Shown piece after piece: positions 7,238 through 13,046 of a DNA stretch of 13,046 nucleotides. How positions within the stretch are numbered: position 1 is the stretch's first letter; each line of letters begins with the position of its first letter. This stretch comes from Deferribacteres bacterium. Its GTDB lineage: Bacteria; Nitrospirota; Thermodesulfovibrionia; UBA6902. The notes beneath the pieces were generated by a model, which saw nothing but the letters and a program-made list of their open reading frames with translations, was not told the origin of the DNA and did no database searches. The translations under genes and the position numbers were made by a program. The stretch lies in contig JAUVPO010000024.1 of assembly GCA_030598625.1 (NCBI GenBank), positions 1 to 13,046 of the forward strand, given 5' to 3'.

Positions 7238-7255
7238 TTGTGATTTCACTCACAA
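7238..7255. promoter_or_regulatory. CRP/FNR-family-like operator TGTGA-N6-TCACA
   Basis: TTGTGA, six bases, TCACAA: a perfect 6-bp inverted repeat that equals the E. coli CRP consensus core. Its centre lies about 106 bp upstream of the start predicted from the sigma-54 promoter, and about 50 bp upstream of a start predicted from TATAAT at 7284. Which regulator binds, if any, is unknown. Confidence 0.5.
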
Positions 7256-7326
7256 AGTATGATGATGTCACTTCCCGCAATATTATAATATCCTGTTTTT
7301 AAACATAATCGTTACAATGAACCTAA

Positions 7327-7342
7327 TGGCATAATCATTGCT
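7327..7342 (+). promoter_or_regulatory. Sigma-54 (RpoN) promoter for the lipoprotein gene
   Basis: TGGCATAATCATTGCT matches the -24/-12 consensus TGGCACG-N4-TTGCW at all but two positions of the -24 side. GG at 7328-7329 and GC at 7340-7341 are separated by exactly 10 bp. The start would be near 7353, leaving an 80-base leader before the ATG at 7433, which has a strong ribosome binding site. Sigma-54 promoters need an activator bound upstream, and the palindromes at 7217-7255 are at a suitable distance. Confidence 0.6.
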
Positions 7343-7432
7343 ATAAAAACAATAGTAGTATGACCGGTTCGTGTGTAAGCATCAATCCTTAATTTGGACA
7401 AAGTTTAACAACTTCAAATAAAAGGAGAGGCC

Positions 7433-7921
7433 ATGTATTCAAAGACAGTTGTTTTAAATTTAAAACATTTTTTTTGGGTAATGTGTCTTTTGTTTGCTGC
7501 ACTCTTAATCGGATGCTCGGGAAAACCAAATTTTCCGGATATTGACCGGTTATCTAAAGATCTGCTCAGTTTAATTCAAAAAACAACCGTCAACTATGGT
7601 GGAGGGCCGCAAAAATTAAGCGATTTTTATAAACTGCTCCAGTTTGAAAAAACCACCGGCTTACAAAAGAGAAAAGGACGTTACCATATCGAGTTTGAAG
7701 GTGGCGTTGAACTGCTTGAGACGGTTTATGATTATGGCGCATATGGCTATAGAACATACCGTGTACCGGGAAAATTCGGTATAATTTCTTATAATGGAAA
7801 ATTTAATAAAGGAACGGTTTTATTTTTCACAGGAAGCGCGGACTATAGATTGACTGAAGCGGGGTGGAGATACGATGGACATTCCATTTCTATGGAGAGC
7901 AGGCGCGCCCCGGCATTCTGA
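7433..7921 (+). CDS. Predicted lipoprotein of unknown function
   Basis: A 162-residue protein that I do not recognise. Residues 1-28 are a lipoprotein signal: basic start, hydrophobic stretch FFWVMCLLFAALLIG, lipobox LIGC with the lipidated Cys at 28, followed by Ser, which favours outer-membrane localisation by the Lol rule. The mature part (about 134 residues) begins with a helical stretch FPDIDRLSKDLLSLIQ and continues with a beta-rich region: RYHIEFEGGVEL, YGYRTYRVPGKFGIISYNG, GTVLFFTGSADYRLTEAGWRYDG. Tyr and Gly are abundant. The start has AAAGGAGAGG just upstream. A sigma-54-type promoter and a CRP-like site precede it, so conditional expression is likely. It appears to be a single-gene unit with no terminator visible after it. 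Confidence 0.8.
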   Translation: MYSKTVVLNLKHFFWVMCLLFAALLIGCSGKPNFPDIDRLSKDLLSLIQKTTVNYGGGPQKLSDFYKLLQFEKTTGLQKRKGRYHIEFEGGVELLETVYDYGAYGYRTYRVPGKFGIISYNGKFNKGTVLFFTGSADYRLTEAGWRYDGHSISMESRRAPAF

Positions 7922-8045
7922 CATATTTATTTAAAGCACATTGACACCGAAGTAAATTTTCACTTATCAGCTCAATAATCTGCTTTATCCGGATTGCTCC
8001 TGCCAAATTTCATTCTTCGCAGGCAAAAACAGTAATCCTGAAAAC

Positions 8046-8363
8046 TTACTGCAGCGTTTTAAAGAAGTTGTTGTATTTTAGAAGGGGTTCTACAATTTGC
8101 GCAATAATGTTTGTAGTACCGAGAGGTGGAGTTTTGTAAGACCATTTTATTCTACAACTGAGATTTAAAGTTTCTCCTGAAAAGGGAGTGAATATTAATT
8201 TAAATGATGTCCCCGGAACTGAATCAGTCTCTGTCATCGAAGGAGTGGTTAAAACAAAGATATCATCCGCTGAAAGGTTTTCAATGAAACCGCGATAGCT
8301 TGCCTCTCCTGAGATAAGCTCAGCCTTAAACCTGACTATTTTCCTGGATAGAGGACTCAACAT
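8046..8363 (-). CDS. Small PilZ-domain protein with a degenerate c-di-GMP motif
   Basis: A 105-residue stand-alone PilZ-like domain. The pattern RKIVRFKAEL supplies the RxxxR signature (R7, R11). After it comes a beta-strand and ENLSADDIFV, which sits where the second PilZ motif (D/N)xSxxG should be: N29 and S31 are present but the Gly is replaced by D34. The later part, FKLIFTPFSGETLNLSCRIKWSYKTPP, matches the usual beta-barrel ending. PilZ domains bind cyclic di-GMP and change motility or secretion partners; the missing Gly could weaken or abolish binding. The ATG at 8363 has only GGGG far upstream as a ribosome binding site. The gene stands alone. Family assignment is by pattern, not alignment. 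Confidence 0.7.
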   Translation of the reverse strand: MLSPLSRKIVRFKAELISGEASYRGFIENLSADDIFVLTTPSMTETDSVPGTSFKLIFTPFSGETLNLSCRIKWSYKTPPLGTTNIIAQIVEPLLKYNNFFKTLQ

Positions 8364-8466
8364 TGTTTAAATGTACTTTTAAATGTTTCCCCTTAAAATG
8401 TTCCGTTATAAAATTCCCTCTTTCAAATTCAGTTTAATTCCCCTTGCCTAAAAAGGAACTATATAT

Positions 8467-8495
8467 TGTTAACCATTTAATTGTTTTTCCGTCAA
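8467..8495 (-). promoter_or_regulatory. Possible promoter of the PilZ gene
   Basis: On the minus strand TTGACG (8490-8495), a 17-bp spacer, then TTAACA (8467-8472). The -35 is good, the -10 weak. It would give a leader of about 97 bases. Confidence 0.3.
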
Positions 8496-8602
8496 CTAAA
8501 AAAAACTTATATATAAATTTATTATAAAAATTGGCAAGTTTTTGATTGATCTGATATATTAAAAGTCTTCACTCCCGATCTTACCCACTTGCCTGCTTTT
8601 CA

Positions 8603-8611
8603 TGTTATAAT
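8603..8611 (+). promoter_or_regulatory. Extended -10 promoter of cysK
   Basis: TGTTATAAT, a perfect extended -10, with no clear -35 at normal spacing. The start would be near 8618, 21 bases ahead of the ATG, with the ribosome binding site AAAGAGGAG (8624-8632) in between. Confidence 0.55.
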
Positions 8612-8638
8612 TCTCCATGGATTAAAGAGGAGTAATTC

Positions 8639-9568
8639 ATGTACCTTCATGAAAATATTATAAGTCTTATCGGCAACACACCGATTGTAAAACTGAATAA
8701 CATCCCCGGACCTGAAGATGCCGGGATATGGGCCAAACTGGAGGGCTTTAATCCAGGGGGCTCCGTCAAGGACAGGATTGCCCTTTCCATGATAGAAGCC
8801 GCGGAGAAAGAAGGGAAATTAAAACCCGGCGGAACAATCATAGAGCCTACAAGCGGAAACACCGGGATCGGACTTGCCTTTATTGCTACGGTTAGAGGAT
8901 ACAGGCTTATTCTGACAATGCCTGAGACAATGTCACTTGAGAGGAGACAGATGCTCGAGGCATTTGGCGCAGAACTGGTTCTCACTTCGGGTTCAAAGGG
9001 AATGATGGGATCAGTGGAAGAGGCTGAAATTATTTTGAAAAAAAATCCCGGATATTTCATGCCGATGCAGTTTGAGAATCCGGCCAACCCGGAAGTTCAC
9101 AGAAGGACAACCGCTGTTGAAATCATTGACTGCCTTGGAAATAAAATTGACGGCTTTGTCGCGGGGGTTGGTACAGGGGGAACGGTTACGGGGGTCGGGG
9201 AAGGCTTAAGATCCAGCAATTCGGATATATGGATAGCGGCTGTCGAACCCGCTGCTTCGCCCATACTCTCAGGGGGCGAACCCGGTCCGCATAAAATCGC
9301 GGGGATAGGGGCAGGTTTTTATCCCGGAGTTTTGAATACAAAGATTTATGATGAGGTAATACAGGTAACTGATGACGATGCAGCGGCAACGTCACGGCAA
9401 ATTGCAAGGGAGGAAGGCATACTGGCCGGTATTTCTTCAGGCGCCGCTGCATGGGCAGCCTTGAAGGTAGCCGGAAGATTAGGAAAAGACAAAAAAGTCG
9501 TAGTTATTTTCCCTGACCAGGGGGACAGGTATTTAAGTACGGGGTTGTTTGGGCTTAAACCCGCATGA
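8639..9568 (+). CDS. cysK: Cysteine synthase (O-acetylserine sulfhydrylase)
   Basis: A PLP enzyme that makes L-cysteine from O-acetyl-L-serine and sulfide in the cytoplasm. It is 309 residues, the normal length for CysK/CysM. The PLP lysine is K44 in NPGGSVKDR. The substrate loop PTSGNTG is at 70-76. The PLP phosphate loop GVGTGGT is at 176-182. The C-terminal part holds [12 protein letters not shown] with the Ser that contacts the PLP ring nitrogen (266/267), and the family ending [14 protein letters not shown]. One departure is HRRTTAVEI, where most CysK proteins have TTGPEI. This resembles CysK more than cystathionine beta-synthase, as there is no extra domain. The start has AAAGAGGAG six bases upstream. 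It stands alone, with a tRNA cluster following on the other strand and a siroheme biosynthesis gene 1.4 kb away. Confidence 0.95.
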   Translation: MYLHENIISLIGNTPIVKLNNIPGPEDAGIWAKLEGFNPGGSVKDRIALSMIEAAEKEGKLKPGGTIIEPTSGNTGIGLAFIATVRGYRLILTMPETMSLERRQMLEAFGAELVLTSGSKGMMGSVEEAEIILKKNPGYFMPMQFENPANPEVHRRTTAVEIIDCLGNKIDGFVAGVGTGGTVTGVGEGLRSSNSDIWIAAVEPAASPILSGGEPGPHKIAGIGAGFYPGVLNTKIYDEVIQVTDDDAAATSRQIAREEGILAGISSGAAAWAALKVAGRLGKDKKVVVIFPDQGDRYLSTGLFGLKPA

Positions 9569-9674
9569 ATGTTAATGTGGGATTTTGTGCTTAGATTTGG
9601 TGTATTTCGATCTGCCTTGATTATGACGTAAAAGCCCATGTAAACACTGTCCCCTTGATATTAACTAATTTAAA

Positions 9675-9751
9675 TGGCGGGATGGACGGGAGTTGAACCC
9701 GCGACCTCCGGCTTGACAGGCCGGCGTTCTAACCAGCTGAACTACCACCCC
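9675..9751 (-). tRNA. tRNA-Asp (anticodon GTC)
   Basis: A full 77-nt cloverleaf with encoded CCA (9675-9677). The acceptor GGGGTGG pairs with CCATCCC, the D-arm is GTTC/GAAC, the anticodon arm CCGGC-CTGTCAA-GCCGG reads GTC for Asp, the T-arm is GCGGG-TTCAACT-CCCGT and the discriminator base is G, as expected for Asp. Confidence 0.97.
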
Positions 9752-9840
9752 AATTATTTTTTACTAAATCTTTCTTCCATGCGACCTTCCCGATCTTCAG
9801 TCGGGACGTTCTAACCAGCTGAACTACCACCCCAATTATT
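9725..9840. repeat. Exact 34-bp direct repeat from tRNA-Asp
   Basis: Bases 9725-9758 and 9807-9840 are identical and 82 bp apart. Each covers the 5' half of a tRNA-Asp (minus strand) plus seven flanking bases. An extra GCGACCT is shared beyond the differing anticodon arm (9701-9707 and 9781-9787), so the duplicated segment was longer than the exact match. Confidence 0.9.
9781..9833 (-). pseudogene. Truncated chimeric tRNA fragment (tRNA-Asp 5' part with a different anticodon arm)
   Basis: Read on the minus strand, the first 27 bases equal the 5' part of tRNA-Asp (acceptor strand and D-arm). The anticodon arm is then replaced by TCCCGA-CTGAAGA-TCGGGA, a perfect 6-bp stem with a GAA (Phe-like) anticodon triplet. 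AGGTCGC follows, as in tRNA-Asp, and the sequence then ends with no T-arm, 3' acceptor strand or CCA. It lies between tRNA-Val and tRNA-Asp. Seven further bases upstream of the tRNA start are also shared with tRNA-Asp, giving an exact 34-bp direct repeat. It cannot be a normal tRNA. Confidence 0.7.
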
Positions 9841-9909
9841 AGCTATCAACCATCAGAGTTAAGCTATCAGCCAGGATTCTATGGAAACTTGGCCAATAGC
9901 TTAAAAAAA

Positions 9910-9985
9910 TGGTAGGCGGAACAGGGCTCGAACCTGTGACCCCAGCCTTGTAAGGGCTGTGCTCTCCCAACTGAGCTATCCGCCC
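9910..9985 (-). tRNA. tRNA-Val (anticodon TAC)
   Basis: A full 76-nt cloverleaf with encoded CCA (9910-9912). The acceptor GGGCGGA pairs with TCCGCCT (one G-T), the D-arm is GCTC/GAGC, the anticodon arm CAGCC-CTTACAA-GGCTG reads TAC for Val, and the discriminator base is A. It is probably the first gene of a Val-fragment-Asp transcript. Confidence 0.97.
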
Positions 9986-10102
9986 GCTCTTGTTAAATCT
10001 TAAGAATAAGTAATATAACAAATAAATACAAAAAAATTAAAGCCCGCAGTTTGATTTAATGATGTCTTTTAAGATAAAATTAATTTTATTACAGTAAAGT
10101 GA

Positions 10103-10131
10103 TTGTCAATATGTTAACAAACTTCTTTAAA
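10103..10131 (+). promoter_or_regulatory. Possible promoter of bamD
   Basis: TTGTCA (10103-10108), a 17-bp spacer, and TTTAAA (10126-10131) give a start near 10138, about 63 bases ahead of the chosen bamD ATG at 10201. The longer reading frame from GTG at 10099 would begin upstream of this promoter. Confidence 0.35.
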
Positions 10132-10200
10132 AAGCGATTCCCGGACACTAAATACGGTATAGAATCTGTTAGAAATTCTTTTCCCAACAGGTTAAATTTC

Positions 10201-10968
10201 ATGCACAGTATCGCTGCAAAAATCTTTTTGTCACTTATCCCTCTTTTACTCCTTTTTGCGTGTTCTTCCAATAAGACGGTTAAGGAAACAGATGTTTTTG
10301 AACCTGATGCGGCCTTTAAAAAAGCCAATGACCTGATCAAGCGGAAGTATTACAATGATGCAAGAGAAATTCTTGAAACCATTAAGTCAAGAGACGCCTC
10401 GCAAAAATATGCCGCATTGGCCAAGATTCGAATTGCAGACACATATTTTGAAGACGAAGCATATGAAGAGGCAGTTGTTGAATACGAACATTTTCTCGAT
10501 GTCCATCCTCGTCATAAATATTCTTCATATGCGCAATATATGCTGGCTACAAGTTTTTTTAAAAGGATAAAAACCATAGATGTCAGTTATTCGTGGGCAA
10601 AAAGGGCAATGCAGGAATTTCAGAAGCTTCGAAGGATTTACCCGAGAAATCCATACATGGATATAACTGAAAGCAGAATAAAAACATGCAAACTTATCCT
10701 TGCCGAATACGAGTTTTATGTAGGAAGGTTCTATTTCAAGAAAGGATCTTATGAAGCTGCTGTAAATCGCTTCAGTGAATTGCTTGAAAACTATCCTGAT
10801 TCAAAGATGGAATCAGAGGCGCTTTATTATCTCGGTTTATCTTATCAAAACATGGGACAAAATGACAGGGCTTTAAATATTTTAACGGCTCTTATTAAGA
10901 AATTTCCTTCCATAGAAATCTCCATGGACGCCAAAGAAGTCATTGACACATTAGATGAAAAGAAGTGA
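10201..10968 (+). CDS. bamD: Outer membrane protein assembly factor BamD (lipoprotein)
   Basis: A 255-residue lipoprotein of the BAM complex, anchored to the periplasmic face of the outer membrane, where it helps BamA fold beta-barrel proteins. I start it at the ATG at 10201, because MHSIAAKIFLSLIPLLLLFAC is a well-formed lipoprotein signal with lipobox LFAC and lipidated C21. The frame runs back to a GTG at 10099, which would bury the signal behind 34 extra residues. The mature protein is a series of TPR-type helix pairs: AFKKANDLIKRKYYNDAREIL, AKIRIADTYFEDEAYEEAV, YAQYMLATSFFKRI, GRFYFKKGSYEAAVNRFSELL and ALYYLGLSYQNMGQNDRAL. Size and the FxxHPRHKY...YPRNPY spacing match BamD/YfiO. The ribosome binding site is weak. 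Its stop overlaps the start of the next gene by 4 bp. Confidence 0.9.
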   Translation: MHSIAAKIFLSLIPLLLLFACSSNKTVKETDVFEPDAAFKKANDLIKRKYYNDAREILETIKSRDASQKYAALAKIRIADTYFEDEAYEEAVVEYEHFLDVHPRHKYSSYAQYMLATSFFKRIKTIDVSYSWAKRAMQEFQKLRRIYPRNPYMDITESRIKTCKLILAEYEFYVGRFYFKKGSYEAAVNRFSELLENYPDSKMESEALYYLGLSYQNMGQNDRALNILTALIKKFPSIEISMDAKEVIDTLDEKK

Positions 10969-11591
10969 AATACTATCCCGCCTTTCTTGATCTAAAAAAC
11001 CAAAAAGTTGTTGTTGTAGGCGGAGGAAAGGTCGCGGAGAGAAAAGTGCGTTCTCTTATAAAAGCCGGAGCGGCAGTCAGGGTTATAAGCCCGGCTATCA
11101 CCGCTGGTCTTGAAAAACTGAGAAAGAAACGGGCAATTATACATACAAAAAGAAATTATAAAAAAGGGGACCTTAAAGACGCATTTTTAGTAATTGCGGG
11201 CACTTCGTCTTCGGAGATAAATTCACAAATAGCGCGAGACTCAGGACATCTTGTAAATGTGGTTGATTCCCCTTCCAACGGGAATTTTATTGTTCCGTCT
11301 GTTGTGAGACGTGGACCTTTAACAATTGCCGTGTCCACTGAAGGAGCAAGCCCTGCCGCATCAAAAACAATAAGAAAAGAAATTGAAAGCTGCTATGGCA
11401 GTGAGTTTACCCGGTACCTGCGATTTGTAGAGCAGATCAGAGTTACGGCCATGAAAAAGATAACAGATGCCGGGAAAAGAAAAAAATTCCTCAAGTCACT
11501 CGCTTCCCAAAAAGTATTGGATAACTTCAGGGATAAAGGATTCAGCGCATGCACTAAAGAGATATTAACTTCTCTGGAAAAACAGAAATAA
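10965..11591 (+). CDS. Precorrin-2 dehydrogenase / sirohydrochlorin ferrochelatase (CysG N-terminal / Met8 type)
   Basis: A 208-residue cytoplasmic enzyme of siroheme (or heme d1 / alternative heme) synthesis that oxidises precorrin-2 with NAD and may insert iron. The Rossmann NAD motif VVVVGGGKVAERK is at 15-27. NVVDSPSNGNFIVPSVV carries the Asp (D101) that aligns with the catalytic Asp of CysG and Met8. RRGPLTIAVSTEGASPAASKTIRKEIE is the usual dimerisation segment. The C-terminal 70 residues form the small helical domain. The uroporphyrinogen methyltransferase domain of full CysG is absent, so that step is encoded elsewhere. It starts with GTG inside the bamD stop (GTGA overlap), which implies translational coupling. 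Siroheme is the cofactor of sulfite reductase, which makes the sulfide used by CysK. Confidence 0.92.
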   Translation: MKYYPAFLDLKNQKVVVVGGGKVAERKVRSLIKAGAAVRVISPAITAGLEKLRKKRAIIHTKRNYKKGDLKDAFLVIAGTSSSEINSQIARDSGHLVNVVDSPSNGNFIVPSVVRRGPLTIAVSTEGASPAASKTIRKEIESCYGSEFTRYLRFVEQIRVTAMKKITDAGKRKKFLKSLASQKVLDNFRDKGFSACTKEILTSLEKQK

Positions 11592-11596
11592 AAAAA

Positions 11597-11998
11597 CTAC
11601 TTTAATCCCGACACGGAAATCATCTCATTATGTATCTTTTCAGCCTCTAAACGGTCGCCTAATAAACCGACCCTCACTGAAATGAGTGTAACCCCCATTC
11701 CCTTGTCTTTCAAGGTTATTGCTACTTTTTTTCCATCCCTCCGGACCGCTTCTATTTTCCCTCTACCCTTTTCATCCATGCTGCTTGATATACTGATTTG
11801 AAGATTTTCCAGGGCCCTGTTGGTCGCATTCCATGCTCTTGCATATTTAAGGGGATATTCCCTTGCCAAATTTCCTTCTATATATTTATATGTTCCTATT
11901 CCTACACCCGCACCCACCCCCATTAAAACAGCAGGAGCGCAGCCGTATAGAAATGAAAGCATACAAATGAAAACTGCGAGTTTCCTCATTTTTGTCAT
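11597..11998 (-). CDS. Small lipoprotein, DUF3568-like
   Basis: A 133-residue predicted lipoprotein of unknown function. The signal MTKMRKLAVFICMLSFLYGC has lipobox LYGC with Cys at 20, followed by Ala, which fits outer-membrane sorting. Next comes a Gly-rich hydrophobic stretch, AVLMGVGAGVGIGTY (23-37), then YKYIEGNLAREYPLKYARAWNATNRALENLQISI and a beta-rich end with KGRGKIEAVRRDGKKVAITLKDKGMGVTLISVRVGLLGD. This layout is that of DUF3568 proteins, which I recall as common in delta-proteobacteria. The ATG at 11998 has TAGGAGG four bases upstream. It converges with the siroheme gene with only 5 bp between stops, and no clear terminator separates them. Confidence 0.75.
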   Translation of the reverse strand: MTKMRKLAVFICMLSFLYGCAPAVLMGVGAGVGIGTYKYIEGNLAREYPLKYARAWNATNRALENLQISISSSMDEKGRGKIEAVRRDGKKVAITLKDKGMGVTLISVRVGLLGDRLEAEKIHNEMISVSGLK

Positions 11999-12101
11999 AT
12001 TGCCTCCTATTTTTTAGCTATAAATGAATACCAGAAATCCACTCAAATTACAAGTAATAAATTATTATAAAGGGATAATCACATCTTTTTATTTTCTAAT
12101 A

Positions 12102-13046
12102 TTATATGCTCTTACCTGAACGCTGCTTTAGCATCTCTTTTGCATGCCTTATTGATACTGCCGAGATTTTTCCGCTCAGCATTCTGGCAACCTCTTCGGT
12201 CCTTTCATCTCTGTCTATTTTGCTTATTTTAACGGTCGTCTTGTCCTTTTTGATCTTTTTTTCAATCTTTAAATGCCCTTCAGCATACGACGCAATCTGC
12301 GGAAGATGGGTTATGCATATAACCTGATGTTCCGATGAAAGATATTTTAATTTCCGTCCAACGGTTTCAGCTGTCCTGCCGCCGACACCGGTGTCTATTT
12401 CATCAAAAATAAGGACCGGTATTTTATCCCCTTTTGCCATGATCCCCTTTAACGCCAGCATTATTCTTGAAAGTTCGCCGCCTGACGCTGTTTTTGATAA
12501 AGGTTTGAGGTCCTCTCCCAAGTTAACAGAGATAAGGAACCCGACATTATCGATTCCCGTGTGGTCGGCTTTAAAGCCATTTACAGTGTCGTCTCCTTTT
12601 TCCCGGGTTATTTGAATTGAAAACCTGGCGCCGGGCATGGACAGTTCCGAAAGTTGAGCTTCGACCTCCGATTCTATTTTTTTTGCCGCTGTTTCCCTTT
12701 TAATTGAAAGCGCGCAAGCCTTTTCAGTTAAGGTGTTTTCAAGTCCTTTCAGTTCTGTTTTCAGATCATCCTGTCTTTCTTCGGCATGCTGAAGCCCTTC
12801 AAGCTCTGATAAGGCCTTTTCTTTATAATCAAGAATCTCCCGAATATCACCGCCATATTTTTTTGTTAGTCCTTTTATAAGATCAAGCCTTTCCTGGACC
12901 TGTTCGAGCCGCTGCGGATTAAAATCAATGCCGTCCTTATAATCTCTCAGGAAATATCCTGTTTCTTCAAGCAACAAAAGCGCTTCTTCCGCCGACTTTA
13001 CGGCATCACCTGCCCGGGCGTCAATACCGGAGACCTCCTTGAGATC
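12102..13046 (-). CDS. recN: DNA repair protein RecN (partial, C-terminal part)
   Basis: An SMC-like ATPase of double-strand break repair, cytoplasmic. The frame is open to the window edge (DLKEVSGIDARAGDAVKSAEE), so the N-terminal Walker A half lies outside and about 314 residues are seen. From the edge inward: the end of one coiled-coil arm with FNPQRLEQVQERLDLIKGL, a second coiled coil at LEGLQHAEERQDDLKTELKGLEN, then the C-terminal ATPase lobe. The ABC signature is KTASGGELSRIMLALKGIM, Walker B is PVLIFDEIDTGVGGRTAETV, the switch region is HQVICITHLPQIASYAEGH, and the end has RTEEVARMLSG. These are exact RecN hallmarks. The gene points into the window and ends 104 bp from the start of the DUF3568-like gene, on the same strand. 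No terminator hairpin is visible between them, so some read-through is possible. Confidence 0.96.
   Translation of the reverse strand, partial: DLKEVSGIDARAGDAVKSAEEALLLLEETGYFLRDYKDGIDFNPQRLEQVQERLDLIKGLTKKYGGDIREILDYKEKALSELEGLQHAEERQDDLKTELKGLENTLTEKACALSIKRETAAKKIESEVEAQLSELSMPGARFSIQITREKGDDTVNGFKADHTGIDNVGFLISVNLGEDLKPLSKTASGGELSRIMLALKGIMAKGDKIPVLIFDEIDTGVGGRTAETVGRKLKYLSSEHQVICITHLPQIASYAEGHLKIEKKIKKDKTTVKISKIDRDERTEEVARMLSGKISAVSIRHAKEMLKQRSGKSI

Larger units (their letters stand above)
6983..7432. other. Gene-free regulatory region (450 bp) between divergent genes
   Basis: This AT-rich stretch lies between the two-CW gene (minus) and the lipoprotein gene (plus). I see no gene or RNA. 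It holds TGATTTCAC at 7123-7131 and again at 7241-7249, an imperfect inverted repeat (7217-7252), a CRP-like palindrome (7238-7255), TATAAT at 7284-7289 without a good -35, and a sigma-54-type promoter (7327-7342). TGTAA/TTACA half-sites cluster at 7036-7061 near the two-CW gene. Confidence 0.7.

Noticed and set aside
8532..8547. Second sigma-54-like sequence TGGCAAGTTTTTGATT upstream of cysK
   Set aside because: The GC of the -12 element is missing and the spacing is one base off.
9635..9655. CATGTAAACACTGTCCCC, resembling ends of REP-like elements
   Set aside because: Only one copy and no hairpin partner in the window.
9839..10021. 60-codon open frame on the minus strand
   Set aside because: It runs across tRNA-Val, so it is not a protein gene.
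10099..10200. N-terminal extension of BamD from GTG at 10099
   Set aside because: It would place a clear lipoprotein signal 34 residues inside the protein and begins upstream of the likely promoter.

Overview
The window looks like ordinary chromosomal DNA from a Gram-negative, diderm bacterium, most like the Desulfobacterota or the Thermodesulfovibrionia branch of Nitrospirota. The reasons are an F1F0 ATP synthase operon end, a BamD outer-membrane assembly lipoprotein, two further lipoproteins with clear lipoboxes, a PilZ protein, a DUF3568-type lipoprotein and a cysteine-rich 'two-CW' protein next to a chemoreceptor. The lineage is an inference from gene content and protein flavour; no marker in the window settles it. 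Both ends cut through genes: atpD on the left and recN on the right.

Layout. 1-1696: the end of an atp operon (atpD, atpC) closed by a strong terminator. 1725-3155: an extended -10 promoter, then a HAD phosphatase and a TrmN6-like methyltransferase, 19 bp apart. 3156-3669: a gene-free stretch with a perfect-consensus sigma-70 promoter, an orphan transcript of about 157 nt ending in its own terminator (candidate small RNA), then tRNA-Ala(GGC) and a terminator whose hairpin repeats the tRNA D-arm in inverted orientation. 3690-4336 (minus): a Phd/YefM-RelE/ParE toxin-antitoxin operon with a perfect 11-bp inverted-repeat operator in its promoter. 4613-6583: a methyl-accepting chemotaxis protein, convergent with a two-CW protein (6674-6982, minus) across a 24-bp palindromic terminator.

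6983-7432 is a regulatory stretch with a perfect TGTGA-N6-TCACA palindrome and a near-consensus sigma-54 promoter upstream of an unrecognised lipoprotein (7433-7921). 8046-8363 (minus) is a small PilZ protein with a damaged c-di-GMP motif. 8639-9568 is cysK. 9675-9985 (minus) holds tRNA-Val(TAC), a chimeric tRNA fragment and tRNA-Asp(GTC). 10201-11591 is bamD overlapping a precorrin-2 dehydrogenase gene. 11597-11998 (minus) is a DUF3568-like lipoprotein and 12102-13046 (minus) is the C-terminal part of recN.

Functional links are loose: energy production, chemotaxis and c-di-GMP-type signalling, cysteine and siroheme synthesis (both sulfur assimilation), envelope assembly and DNA repair. I see no CRISPR array, transposase or phage gene, and no clear new multi-gene system. 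The most interesting signals are non-coding: the orphan transcript at 3285-3441, the tRNA-derived inverted repeat at 3637-3669, the chimeric tRNA fragment at 9781-9833, and the CRP-like plus sigma-54 control region at 7217-7342.
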